Assembly (NCBI GenBank): GCA_947247005.1
Contig: OX365945.1
Span: 37,254,551 to 37,318,550 of the forward strand
DNA: 64,000 nucleotides
Reading direction: 5' to 3'
Source of the DNA: Spisula solida
Lineage: Eukaryota > Mollusca > Bivalvia > Venerida > Mactridae
Shown: piece by piece, positions 47,283 to 57,734 of the stretch
Layout of the letters: every line of letters begins with the position of its first letter
How positions within the stretch are numbered: position 1 is the stretch's first letter
Made by a program: the position numbers and the translations under genes
The notes under the pieces: generated by a model
Told to the model about the DNA's origin: nothing
The model's input: only the letters and a program-made list of their open reading frames with translations
The model's database searches: none

Positions 47283-49302
47283 CATAGGGGTCTGTATCGA
47301 CTCACTGGTCTCTCATCCACTAGTACTGTAGGCCTATCTACTTTATTCCTCATTGGAAGTCTATGAAACGTTCTAAATACAAAAGTACCCTTTCTTAAAC
47401 CATATATCCTTATTATTAACCGAAGTCCGAACAAACATACAGCTTAATGTTTTCAACGTTGCGTGTCGCAAACTGTATTACCAATTACCAAAGTACCAAT
47501 CGTGCGTTTGTAACGTCATGTTTTGATAACGGGTTGGTTTTGATCGTGCATTGATACATAGCTGTATATAAATATGGTATCAATATAGTATAGTACATTT
47601 TGTACAGAGAATTTAACGCGATCCTATTATATAAGCATAAATTACCAGGTGATATACATTGTTGTATTGTCTATATGTATAACCAAGGTTGTATGTTTTC
47701 ATAAGGGGTGACGCTCGAAGTGCAACAAAACATGTAAAGAGCCGATACTCACAATTTGTTCGCAGAAATTAATAAATTCAACGCATGAACTTGTTATATA
47801 CATCAAGTATAAAGGTAAGGATCAGACTAAATTCTCAGTGCTGTACTCCTTATTACACATGACGTTAAATTTTAAATAAAATTGTCCAAATTACATAAAA
47901 GTTATGTTGTTTGTGTTTCAATGAACGTTTTTTTATAGTTCATAACTTATAATAAGCCAATATATTACACGTAACAACATTGGTCACGTAACAAGAATTT
48001 AAGATCATTTTCCTTTGTATTTGTTGATCATCCCTCATGTACATTTAACATGTGCTTCTTAAAATGGGGAGTAGACTCATTCATTAGTTAAAAACCTTGG
48101 AAGATATTAATATTTACAACCATTCTACATTCCTTGCTAACTCACTTGGATCAGAACACGAGTTTTTCGTGTTTTTCGTGTTTTTCGTGCGCAATTTGTA
48201 GACCGATACGTAGTATTTTTATTCACAAACTACTTGATCCCGGTTGTGCACCCAATACGTATTACCTGCGATAGAATATCGAGAACTAGTACATCTGTTT
48301 GCAGTGGTCACATGTTCGAAAGTTCATCCAGTAAAATGGCTTGTATCATCGGGTGTTTGGCTTTACAAACATGGAAGTCCGATGAACATTTTTAGATTTC
48401 AAATTGATGAAATGACCGCACTAGCGACTGTGTTACTTTTCAATGGTGATATTTTGATTATAGTTTTAGTTGTTACACGCTCATCCAACCATGTCATTGT
48501 TTTTGTCGCCAGTCCTGTGTGAAGAGCCCTTTAGTATGGTAAGGGCCTGTCCATGTTCTTGTCCTGTTTTTATTTTTCAGTGTATTTTCAACATGTATGC
48601 ATTTGTAACGGCTCGAGTGCGATATATTTTGACATAAGATTGGTTGTATCTCGAAGATAAATGTATAAGCTTGCTACTGGAGAAAACAGTATGTGATTAA
48701 TTGCCATTTTAGAAAAGTTACAAGACTGTTTGTAAAGTTGGTGGTGTCGCAATTTCGATACTAGTCATTTCCACTGTGGGGAACCCACGTGACCAGATGC
48801 TAATGTTCGGAGCCAATTTTGTCAACAAACCGCCTCGATTCAGGTAACATATTTCCTTGTAACTTTCTTAATACTTGATCGATCTTGATGAAATATAGAC
48901 GAGCGCCGTCTCCTTTCAAAAGCAAATCATCGACGCTCTTACCTAAGTGACAATATTGTGTACTTTTTGTTATTTGGGCAACGGCAAATTTCGTAAACCG
49001 CAATATGCTATGCTACGGTTCGGAGCAATTCACTAAAACATGTCCTAAATAAATTACAGCTCCATTAAAATTTACAATTTAATAGCGATAATGTGGGTCG
49101 CAACATATAAGATCGACAAGCAAAATATTTCTGATAAATATGAGCAACAGGCAACATAAACAAAAATGCTAGAGTTCGGAGCTGAAATGAAAATGCTACA
49201 GTCCTAACATTAGCATCTGGTCACGTGGGTTCCCCACAGTGCATTTCCCTGTTATCTATATCTAGTGAATGAGAGACCAGTGAGTAGATACAGACCCCTA
49301 TG
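47283..49302. mobile_element. hAT-like non-autonomous DNA transposon, 2020 bp
   Basis: Ends CATAGGGGTCTGTATC and its exact complement, with imperfect inverted repeat continuing through ctcactggtctctcatccac. An 8-bp direct repeat ATCACAAT flanks it (47275-47282, 49303-49310), the duplication size of the hAT superfamily. Removing the element and one copy restores the A-family tail. No transposase is visible; a 92-codon plus frame (48244-48522) has no recognisable motif. It contains a smaller element at 48772-49241 and a short gtttttcgt triplication near 48165. Confidence 0.7.
48772..49241. mobile_element. Foldback MITE, 470 bp, CACTGTGGGG ends
   Basis: Inverted ends CACTGTGGGGAACCCACGTG + accagatgctaatgtt, nearly perfect over 36 bp, and longer imperfect homology (gttcggagc / gctccgaac). 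The 6-bp direct repeat catttc flanks it (48766-48771, 49242-49247). The end fits CACWRTG, typical of CMC/Transib groups, though 6 bp is not their usual duplication length. Nested in the hAT-like element, so younger. Confidence 0.7.
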
Positions 49303-49351
49303 ATCACAATAGCTAACCTTGAGCACTTTGTGCTCAGGTGAGCTAAAAATA
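49303..49351 (+). mobile_element. A-family repeat, 3' terminal hairpin (continuation of 46664-47282)
   Basis: atcacaatagctaaccttga + gcactttgtgctcaggtgagct + A's. It is the piece cut off by the hAT-like insertion. Confidence 0.65.
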
Positions 49352-51061
49352 ACTAACAAAATTCAATACCCATCAATTAGCTTTTTAATCGCTCAATTTT
49401 ATTATTATTTGAAGTTTTTCAAATTAGATAAGTTAAGCTTTCCGTCAATGATATAGCTGTTCAAAAATATATCCAAACGTTAAAAGGAGAGCCATGTTTC
49501 CTGATCCCAAATATTCCGCGCAAAAAGAATGAATTGCCATTCATGTTTGACTCATGTTTTAACAAGCATAACTATATAAAGAAGTTATTGATTTCAATAA
49601 TTAAATAAAATTTTACTACAGAACCCTATTACCTTTAATATATCAAAATCATGAATATCCAGCCAGAAGTAAATAAGTAAAATTGAATATGTGGAGCTGT
49701 TTCATTCTTTATATTTCATACTAAATTCCGTAGGGGCGCCCTGCGCTATTCCTAACCAGGAATAACCAATATGAATTTATACTTACTTGCTAAGTGTATA
49801 TTGAAGTACATTAGGCCAGGACTTTTTAATTTTACGGTTTACAGGACCGGTGACCGTATTTTTTACGAAAGTGGAAAAAAAATCGAATTTCACTTTTTTA
49901 TTTTTGCCAATGGCACAAATCGTCAAAAGATCGATAAATTATCCATGTAAAATGATCAAATAGACCAAATAGTAATTTAGCTACCGTCAAAACACCTGTC
50001 TAATTGCAGTTGTCGTATTGAAAACGTATCGAAACTAAACTACCATGACCTTACGTGAACTAGGTCACCTCATTTTCTAAACTCTTGACTCGATTTTCCG
50101 TAAATAGACGGATGACGTCATATAAAATTAACATCGACCAAATTGTACATGTAGGCCTACGTAATTTAATTTAGTTCTTTGCGTGCATAAGTTTGTGTAT
50201 TTTGTGCGTATAATTTAATTAATTCATAATATTGTTTCAGAATACAAGCTCTTGATACCAGATCATAAAATTCTTCGTAAATCGCATTGTTGCGACAATC
50301 AGGCGGGACCACGGGATCAAAGATTACATCCCATAAAGTTCGGCTATGATTTCTTTGATGTCGGTTTTCCAACAGTTTCTTTTGATTGCCCGACCTAAGT
50401 CGGCAACGTCTGATATTTAGCGGCGGCATTTCTATGATCTAATGATTGTCGGCGACTTCTGAAGTTACAATGTCGGTACGACTGTCTTTGATCCGAATAA
50501 CAGTAAGGACATGATTTTTTATAGTTGCGGTGTTTTTATCCGCTATATCTCGCTATTGACCTTATACGTTATGTTTTCATATTTATTTCATAACCTGCAC
50601 GCGTTTCATAAATACTTCACGATTTTCTGGTTCATACAGTGCGAATAACAGTAAGGACATGGTATTTTATAGTTGCGGTGTTTTTATCCGCTATATCTTG
50701 CTATTGACCTTATACGTTATGTTTTGATAATTTATTTCATAACCTGCATGCGTTTCATAAATACTTCACGGTTTTCTCATTTGTACAGTGCGCACGCGCG
50801 CACGTAGACTGCCGTATATGTTGCTATGGTCGGACGTTTACGTTATGCCGTTGCTATGGATCAAGCAAATTAGTTTCTGCTTCTGTCGAGATTTTTTAAG
50901 TAGATACAGAGGTGTATGTTATAAATGTCATAAATACTGAGCTTAGGGCTGTAGGATAAAATGTGCAACTAAATTAGGCGGTGGGGTGCGAAACCAAAAT
51001 TATTTTTTTTTCGACCGGCCGGTGGACATTTTTCCAAAAAATTCTTGTAAACCAGAAAATA
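49352..51061. other. Intron DNA with one small open frame and a 148-bp duplication
   Basis: Mostly unassigned. 50494-50641 and 50642-50789 are diverged tandem copies of a 148-bp sequence (cgaataacagtaaggacatg, ttgcggtgtttttatccgct). They lie just upstream, in the minus sense, of the frame listed at 50166-50429. No splice-supported exon seen. Confidence 0.4.
50166..50429 (-). CDS. Hypothetical 87-residue basic protein, unproven
   Basis: An uninterrupted frame from ATG to stop on the minus strand, inside the 9.7-kb intron of the zinc-finger gene and in the same orientation. The start MPPLNIRRCRLRSGNQKK is basic. The middle (TLWDVIFDPVVPPDCRN) and end (YYELIKLYAQNTQTYARK) look compositionally like protein, not like the repeat-derived frames elsewhere. 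Position -3 of the ATG is a purine. I do not recognise a family. It may be a single-exon gene, an alternative exon or a transposon-derived fragment; chance is also possible at this length. Confidence 0.25.
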   Translation of the reverse strand: MPPLNIRRCRLRSGNQKKLLENRHQRNHSRTLWDVIFDPVVPPDCRNNAIYEEFYDLVSRACILKQYYELIKLYAQNTQTYARKELN

Positions 51062-52942
51062 AACAAGAGGGCCCAAAGGGCCCTAGGTCGCTCACCTGTC
51101 GTACTAGTGCATGCACACCCCTATGGTGATCCTACACATTTTCTGAATAAAATTTAAGGAAATTCAGCCTCTATTGCAAGTTTTTGTATGATTTGACCAT
51201 GTGACCTAGCGTTTGACCCCAGATGACTTAATTAATATCAAACTTAACCTAGATTGTGTTGAGATGATTATTAGGACCAAATTTCATAAAGATTAAGTCG
51301 AAATTGTAACCTCTGGTGACTACACAGGGTTTTTCTATGATCTGACCTATAATTTAAACAAAATATTTCCTCCATATAACTGTACAAATACATGCTATAA
51401 AGACAGAACAATACCTTAACACTTAAAAAAATAATTATGGTTCCAGTGGGGTTTGAACCCACGACCCTCAGGAAAATGTCAATTGACATTGTGACCTTGT
51501 TTTTGACGCCAGATGACCCAAAATCGAATTTGGCCTAGATTTTGTTGACAGGATCATTGTGACAAAGTTTCATAAAGATTTAGTTGAAATTGTAACCTCT
51601 GGTGACTGACTACACAAGGTTTTTCTATGATTTGACCTTTATTTTAAACAAAATATTTTGGAATATTTTTCCTCCATATAACTGTACAAATACATGCTAT
51701 AAAGACAAAACAATACCTAAACACTTAAAAAAATAAAAATTAAAAATTATGGTTCCAGTGGGGGTTGAACCCACGACCATCAGGAAAATGTACAAATACA
51801 TGCTATAAAGACAAAACAATACCTAAACACTTAAAAAAATAAAAATAAAAAAATAAAAATTATGGTTCCAGTGGGGGTTGAACCCACGACCATCAGGAAA
51901 ATGTACAAATACATGCTATAAAGACAAAACAATACCTAAACACTGAAAAAAATAAAAATAAAAATTATGGTTCCAGTGGGGGTTGAACCCACGACCATCA
52001 GGAAAATGTACAAATACATGTTATAAAGACAAAACAATACAAAAAACATTTAAAAAGAAAAATTAAAAAAAAAAATTATGGTTCCAGTGGGGGTTGAACC
52101 CACGACCATCAGGAAAATGTACAAATAAATGCTTTACAGACAAAACAATACCTAAACACTAAAAAAAAAAAAATAAAAAAAAAAAATTATGGTTCCAGTG
52201 GGGGTTGAACCCACGACCATCAGGAAAATGTACAAATAAATGCTTTACAGACAAAACAATACCTAAACACTCAAAAAAAAAAAAAAAAAAAAAATTATGG
52301 TTCCAGTGGGGGTTGAACCCACGACCATCAGGAAAATGTACAAATAAATGCTTTACAGACAAAACAATACCTAAACACTCAAAAAAAAAAAAAAAAAAAA
52401 AAAAAAATTATGGTTCCAGTGGGGTTTGAACCCACGACCCTCAGGAAAATGTCTACGCTCCCTACAGCGCTTTGATTTCCACTTAACCATTACAATTCAC
52501 ACCCTGCTATAGAATACTAGAATATTTTGATATTTGACCTTTACAAAACTGCTTTGAACCCTGATACACATTTTCATTGGTTGATGAAAGTTTATTGTAT
52601 GTATAGAGAGTAGAGAGTTACAGCAGAGAGTTAAGTGACCATGAAGACTACATGTTGAAAGGTTTAAAACAAGGTTTTTTCTATAATTTGACCTAGTGAG
52701 CTAGTTTTTGACCTCAGATGACCCAATATCGAACTTGACCTAGATTTTGTTGAGATGATCATTGTGACCAAGTTTCATAAAGATTAGGCCAAAATTGTGA
52801 CCTCTAGAGAGGACACAACCCAATTGTTGACGGACGGACAGACGGACGGACAGACGGACGGACGGACAGACGGACGGACGGACGACGGACGAAGTGTGAT
52901 CACAAAAGCTCACTCTGTCACTTTGTGACAGGTGAGCTAAAA
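51062..52942 (+). mobile_element. A-family repeat with expanded tRNA-like cassette array
   Basis: Head aacaagagggcccaaagggc + cctaggtcgctcacctgtcg; sequence to 51430 parallels 19662 and the complement of 6700-7090. The cassette array and tRNA-like head run 51430-52520. Two normal A units, a long (GACG/GACGGACA) microsatellite at 52826-52895 and the tail hairpin ctcactctgtcactttgtga + caggtgagct complete it. Non-coding. Confidence 0.7.
51430..52520 (-). repeat. Array of eight tRNA T-arm (B-box) cassettes with tRNA-like head
   Basis: On the minus strand the head has A box TGGTTAAGTGG (52479-52489) and the first B box GGTTCAAACCC (52422-52432). B-box cassettes lie at about 51440, 51752, 51863, 51968, 52079, 52189, 52299 and 52411, most 105-112 bp apart. 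The two outer cassettes read gagggtcgtgggttcaaacc; the six inner ones read gatggtcgtgggttcaaccc. Linkers are A/T-rich with a recurring ataaagacaaaacaatacct (plus strand). None has a complete cloverleaf, so this is a SINE- or tRNA-derived cassette and not a functional tRNA. Confidence 0.75.
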
Positions 52943-52970
52943 AGAAGTGGCCTTAGTACTATACTTAAAT

Positions 52971-54765
52971 ACAAGAGCTGTCCACGCACAGCGCGCTCCA
53001 CTATTCGCAGCGCCATGCTAGGATAGTACAATCATTATATATTCAAAACAAAATGCTTCATAACAGTAGCATTACCCTCAGCTGTGTAGAGGTTGGGGCT
53101 TCTAAGTCGAAAAAGGGGGATCATTTGGACAAATTATGCAGGACTTTTACCTACTCATGTGTAGGTCCTCAAGGTCATGATGGCAAATAAATAAGCCTTT
53201 CTTAGTCCAAAACAGGGCATAATTTCAACAAAATGCTAAAGAGTTACCCACCCCTGTGTAGGGGTTGGGGTCATGATGGAGAACAAGTATGCAAAGCAAT
53301 ATGTGAATGCACTTTGAAAATATTTGAGGAAAAAAAACCTGTACCTAAACTTTAACATTTGCACTAAGTTGAAAAAAGGGGACATAACTTCAACAAAATG
53401 CTTAATAGAGTTACCTACCCCTGTGTATGGATTGGGGTCATGATGGTGAACAAGTATGCAAAGTATTAAAGCAATTTGTCAATGCACTATGAAGATATTA
53501 GAGGTTAAACTAGAACTATCACTGGAGTGATGAATCATACCCCCGCAGCACTGCTCGACACAGGAATATTATTTAAATTTATAGTTACTTTTATCTTTTA
53601 AACTCCAGTAAGAAACAGGACATGCAAAACTATATAACCTGTGACCTCTAAGTGACCTTGACCTTTATGGTAGGGACCTAGGACTTCCGCAAAAAAATTG
53701 AAAAAAAAACTACAAACAAAAAAATCGGGAAAAAAGGAAAAAATACATAAAAAAAATTTTTTTAAATGAAAAAAATTTGAAAAAAAAAATCAAAATTATT
53801 TTTATATAAAAATTCGAAAATAAAGTTGAAAAAAAAAATTTGAAAAAAATTTAAAAATCGAAAAAAATATTTGAAAAACAAACAAACATTTTGGAAAACA
53901 ACTAAAGAAAAACTTGATTGATGTGGTAAACATTTGTACCAAGCAATGTTAAAATCCGGTAAGAAAAAACAAAGTTACAGAGCGGACACGACTTGCATGA
54001 CTATATAACCTTTGACATCTATGTGTGACCTTGACCTTTGAGCTAGGGACCTGGGTCTTACGCATGACACACCGTCTTGACGTGTTGAACATTTGTACCA
54101 AGCCATTTTAAAACCCAGCAAGAAATGACAAAGTTACAGAGCGGACACGACTTGCATGACTATATGACCTTTGACCTCTAAGTGCGACATTGACCTTTGA
54201 GCTAGGGACCTGGGTCTTGTGCATGACACACCGTCTTGATGTGGTACACATTGTACTAAGCAATGTTAAAATCCAGTAAGAAACGACAAAGTTACAGAGC
54301 GGACACAACTTGCATGACTATATGACCTTTGACCTCTATGTGAGACCTTGACCTTTGAGCTAGGGACCTGGGTCTTGCGCATGACGCACCGTCTTGATGT
54401 AGTGAATATATGTACCAAGCCATTTTAAAATCCAGCAAGAAATGACAAAGTTACAGAGCGGACACGATTTTGCTAACAGACAGACAAACCTGTACCTAAA
54501 CTTTAACATTTGCACTATTTGCACTAAGTAGAAAAAAAGGCATAATTTCAACAAAATGCCTGATACAGTTACCTACTCCTGCATATGGGTTGGGGTCATG
54601 ATGGTTAACATGTGTGCAAAGTATGAAAGCAATATCTTAAAAGACTTAGTGAATATAAGAGGTTAAAAAACCTGTACCTAAACTTTAACAAAAGTGTTAC
54701 GCCGACGCCGACGCTCGGGTGACTGCAATAGCTCCCCTTATTCTACGAATAGTGGAGCTAAAAAT
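52971..54765 (+). mobile_element. L-family repeat with nested B-family fragment
   Basis: Head acaagagctgtccacgcaca + gcgcgctccactattcgcag; units of about 160-180 bp (gggacataacttcaacaaaa, ccctgtgtaggggttggggt, ggtgaacaagtatgcaaag); tail gccgacgccgacgctcgggt and ctccccttattctacgaata + gtggagctaaaa, which pairs with the head's gctccactattcgcag. Split by a B fragment at 53517-54486. Confidence 0.6.
53517..54486 (+). mobile_element. B-family repeat fragment nested in L
   Basis: Head aactagaactatcactggag + tgatgaatcatacccccgca, A-rich tract 53690-53900, then four units (ttgacctttgagctagggac, acgacttgcatgactatat, gttacagagcggacacga). It stops at gattttgctaacagacagac, before the terminal hairpin. 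Confidence 0.65.
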
Positions 54766-54820
54766 GTAATAAATTTAGAATAAATTGTGTGCACTTTTTC
54801 ATGATATTAAGTGAAAAGTA

Positions 54821-56050
54821 AACAAGAGCACCCTGATAGTACCTTTGCTCAGCTGTCAGTGAAAATTCTACTAGTAACAAGGACAGATAACTCATAAATA
54901 TAGGTCACTTAGTTACCAGTCATGTCAGTATAGACTTCCATTGTGATGGTGAATAACTATGTTGAGTTTTAAGTGAATACCTTTGATAGTCTTTGAGAAA
55001 TTGACATTTTTTTGTAACAAGAGGGCCCAAAGGGCCATAGGTCGCACACCTGTCAAAGCAAGCCCTACAATTTGACCTAGTGACCTAGTTCTTGACCCAA
55101 TATTGCACTTGACCTAGATTTTGTTGAGATGATTATTGTGACAAAGTTTCATAAAGATTAGGCTAAAGTGGTGACCTCTAGTGACTACACAAGGATTTTC
55201 TGTGATTTGATCTAGTGACCTAGTTTTTTACCCCAGATGACCCTCATCAAGATTGACCAAGATTGCATTATAATTATTGTGACAAAGTTTCAAAAAGATT
55301 AGGCCAAAATTGAGATCTCTAGTGACTATACAAGGTTTTTCTATGATTTGACCATGTGACCTAGTTTTTGACCCCGGGTGACCCAATAAAATCTTGACTA
55401 GAACTTGCTGAGATAATCATTGTGACCAAGTTTTATAAAGATTAGGTCAAAATTGTGATCTCTAGTGACTACACAAGTTTTTTTCTATGATCTGACCTTG
55501 TGACCTAGTTTTTGACCCCAATTGACCCAATATGAAACTTGACCTAGATTTTGTTAAGATTATCATTGTGACCAAGTTTCATAAAGATTAGGTCAAAATT
55601 GTGACCTCTAATGACTACACAAGGTTTTTCGATGATATGATCTTGTGACCTAGTTTTTGACCCCAAATGGCCCAAAATCGATATTCAATGTGACCTGGTG
55701 ATCAAGTTTTTGACCCCAAGAACCCAGTTGCAAACTTGATCTATATTTCATAGCGATACACATTGTGGCCAAGTTTCATAAAGATCATATAAAAAATTAG
55801 ACCTCTACAGTGTGCACAAGGTTTTTCTTTGATCTTACCTAATGACCTAGTGATTGATCCCAGGTGACCCAGTTACAAACTTTACTTAGATTTCATAGAG
55901 ACAAACATTGTGACCAAGTTTCAAAAAGATTAAGTGAAAACTGTGACCTCTAGAGTGTTAATAGTCAAATTGTTGATGATAAACGACTGACGGTGGACGC
56001 CAGACATAGGGCGATCACAATAGCTCACCTTAAGCACTTCTTGAGGTAAT
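54821..56050 (+). mobile_element. M-family head followed by A-family repeat
   Basis: 54821-55015: aacaagagcaccctgatagt + acctttgctcagctgtcagt, one unit only. 55016-56050: A copy, head aacaagagggcccaaagggc, four to five units of the 'tatcgaac' type, then two to three of the 'gttacaaac/tagagtgtta' type, and tail cagacatagggcgatcacaa + tagctcaccttaagcacttc. It mixes the two unit types otherwise found in separate elements, as if recombined. It ends about 130 bp before the zinc-finger exon at 56179. Confidence 0.6.
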
Positions 56051-56178
56051 AAACAGAAATGTTATTGAATTTAGTGTAAGATCAATTCTTATTTAACTAG
56101 TATTAATCGAAATCATGAAAATTTCCTTTTTCTGTGATCACTTGGAGAAATATTACACAGACTATGACAATTACATAC

Positions 56179-56286
56179 CGAATTACATTCAGCATAATCA
56201 CATGTGAAAGACAAAGGTGAATGATTCTGTGCTGGACTCGGTATTCTTAGCGGTATTTCCATGGCTTCTTCCTCAAGGTCCTTTAC
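56179..56286 (-). CDS. Internal exon, C2H2 zinc-finger protein (acidic stretch and first Cys pair)
   Basis: A 108-base phase-0 exon on the minus strand, donor TCG|gtatgt. It encodes VKDLEEEAMEIPLRIPSPAQ, then a stretch ending FTCDYAECNS. The CDYAEC pair joined to the exon at 46293 makes a C-x4-C-x12-H-x3-H finger, a known variant spacing. The acceptor is attattcag immediately before GTAAAG. This acceptor is the last base of the 45-bp tandem array at 56287-56901, each unit of which repeats the same attattcag. The reading frame stays open backwards through the whole array, so the exon could be longer than annotated. The intron to 46456 is 9.7 kb and holds the hAT-like element and the tRNA-like cassette array. 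Confidence 0.65.
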
Positions 56287-56901
56287 CTGAATAATGGTTA
56301 GAGCATTGTTAAACATAGTATCAATAGTCACCTGAATAATGCTTAGAGCATTGTTAAACATTGTATCAATAGTCACCTGAATAATGGTTAGAGCATTGTT
56401 AAACATAGTATCAATAGTCACCTGAATAATGGTTAGAGCATTGTTAAACATAGTATCAATAGTCACCTGAATAATGCTTAGAGCATTGTTAAACATAGTA
56501 TCAATAGTCACCTGAATAATGGTTAGAGCATTGTTAAACATTGTATCAATAGTCACCTGAATAATGGTTAGAGCATTGTTAAACATAGTATCAATAGTCA
56601 CCTGAATAATGCTTAGAGCATTGTTAAACATTGTATCAATAGTCACCTGAATAATGGTTAGAGCATTGTTAAACATAGTATCAATAGTCACCTGAATAAT
56701 GGTTAGAGCATTGTTAAACATAGTATCAATAGTCACCTGAATAATGGTTAGAGCATTGTTAAACATTGTATCAATAGTCACCTGAATAATGGTAAGAGCA
56801 TTGTTAAACATAGTATCAATAGTCACCTGAATAATGCTTAGAGCATTGTTAAACATTGTATCAATAGTCGTCTGAATAATGGTTAAAGCATTGTTAAACA
56901 T
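56287..56901 (-). repeat. 45-bp minisatellite carrying a repeated 3' splice-site motif
   Basis: About 13.7 units; minus-sense unit gtgactattgatactatgtt + taacaatgctctaaccatta + ttcag. Each unit ends in attattcag followed by gt. The last unit abuts the exon at 56286, so its ttcag is the exon's acceptor. The 45-bp period keeps one frame open through all units and into the exon (VTIDTMFNNALTIIQ per unit). Whether units are intronic or exonic cannot be decided here. Confidence 0.85.
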
Positions 56902-56909
56902 TGTATTAA

Positions 56910-57452
56910 AGCGATATTCTGGGATAATTTATAGCTTATTATAATTTATTACTTTCATTTAGCTGTATCTAAATCTCTATCCAATTTGTATTGGTAATGA
57001 AACCCTAATTTACTACCTCCCAGCAGGGTTTAAGGGCGCCACCATTTTGGCAAGAGATACTCTTTTAATTTATAATGTCTTCTGATGACAATGAGGAATT
57101 ATCTGCAGTTGGAGCAGTTGGATGTCAATGGGAGCCAGAATATAATGTGGAAGAACAAGAATTAATTGCTCAAAGTGTCCAAAGTGATAATATATAGTAA
57201 AGAAAATAAACATGAACGGTCATGAATGAAGTTTGTTGTGTTACATAATTATGTGATGCATGGGCTATCACGAGACCCTGAATGAATGTAAATGTTGCCA
57301 GGAATTTACTCATTATGATGAGGATTGTATACTTCTTGAGCATGTCCCAACATCTTTGCCAAACATCACACAGTTTTATCAACAGGAGATGGCACTCACG
57401 ATTGGTCTAACTAAGCTGTCGTTGGTGCTCGTCAATTTGCAAATGCTTTAAA
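56910..57452 (+). pseudogene. Degraded P2X7-C-terminus-like ORF behind a TTAA-type element end
   Basis: 56906-56909 is TTAA, followed by an end (agcgatattctgggataatt) that recurs inverted at 63271. An ATG frame at 57075-57197 codes 40 residues (start MSSDDNEELSAVGAVGCQWE, then PEYNVEEQEL) ending in TAG. Separated by a stop-rich stretch, 57260-57451 codes ECKCCQEFTHYDEDCILLEH and further residues. The N-terminal acidic part with a (Q/W)-E-P-E-Y motif and the later C-x-C-C-x-E...C-I-x-x-H pattern resemble the cysteine-rich intracellular domain of P2X7, known as a stand-alone domain in aquatic invertebrates. Broken by a stop and a missing middle. Family call from memory. Confidence 0.4.
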
Positions 57453-57734
57453 AATAAGTTTTACATTTTTTAAATCCTTAAAGTATTAGCTTTTAAAACA
57501 AGCTTTAATGAACAAAATTGAACTAAAAGTAAATTAATAATTGATGATTTTCAAACGTCTATTGAATTTTTTATTTGGTAAAAAAATGGGAGATTTTAAA
57601 CTTACTTCAATGCGGAACGGATTCTTACTCGTCGCTGTGTCTTTAATAATTACTGTATCATGTTGAACGTTGTATTAAAATACAGACATATATTTTTGCT
57701 TCATTACAAGCTTTAAATATTTAAAATCGGATAA
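57453..57734. other. Unassigned AT-rich intron DNA
   Basis: Nothing recognised; it may be the remainder of the TTAA-type element. Confidence 0.3.

Noticed and set aside
48244..48522. 92-codon plus frame within the hAT-like element
   Set aside because: No hAT dimerisation or zinc-finger motif and no splice context; kept only as a remark.
56113..56901. A single 262-codon protein frame on the minus strand
   Set aside because: Most of it is the 45-bp minisatellite; only 56179-56286 is supported as an exon by splice sites, phase and the zinc-finger join. The rest is reported as a finding, not as coding.
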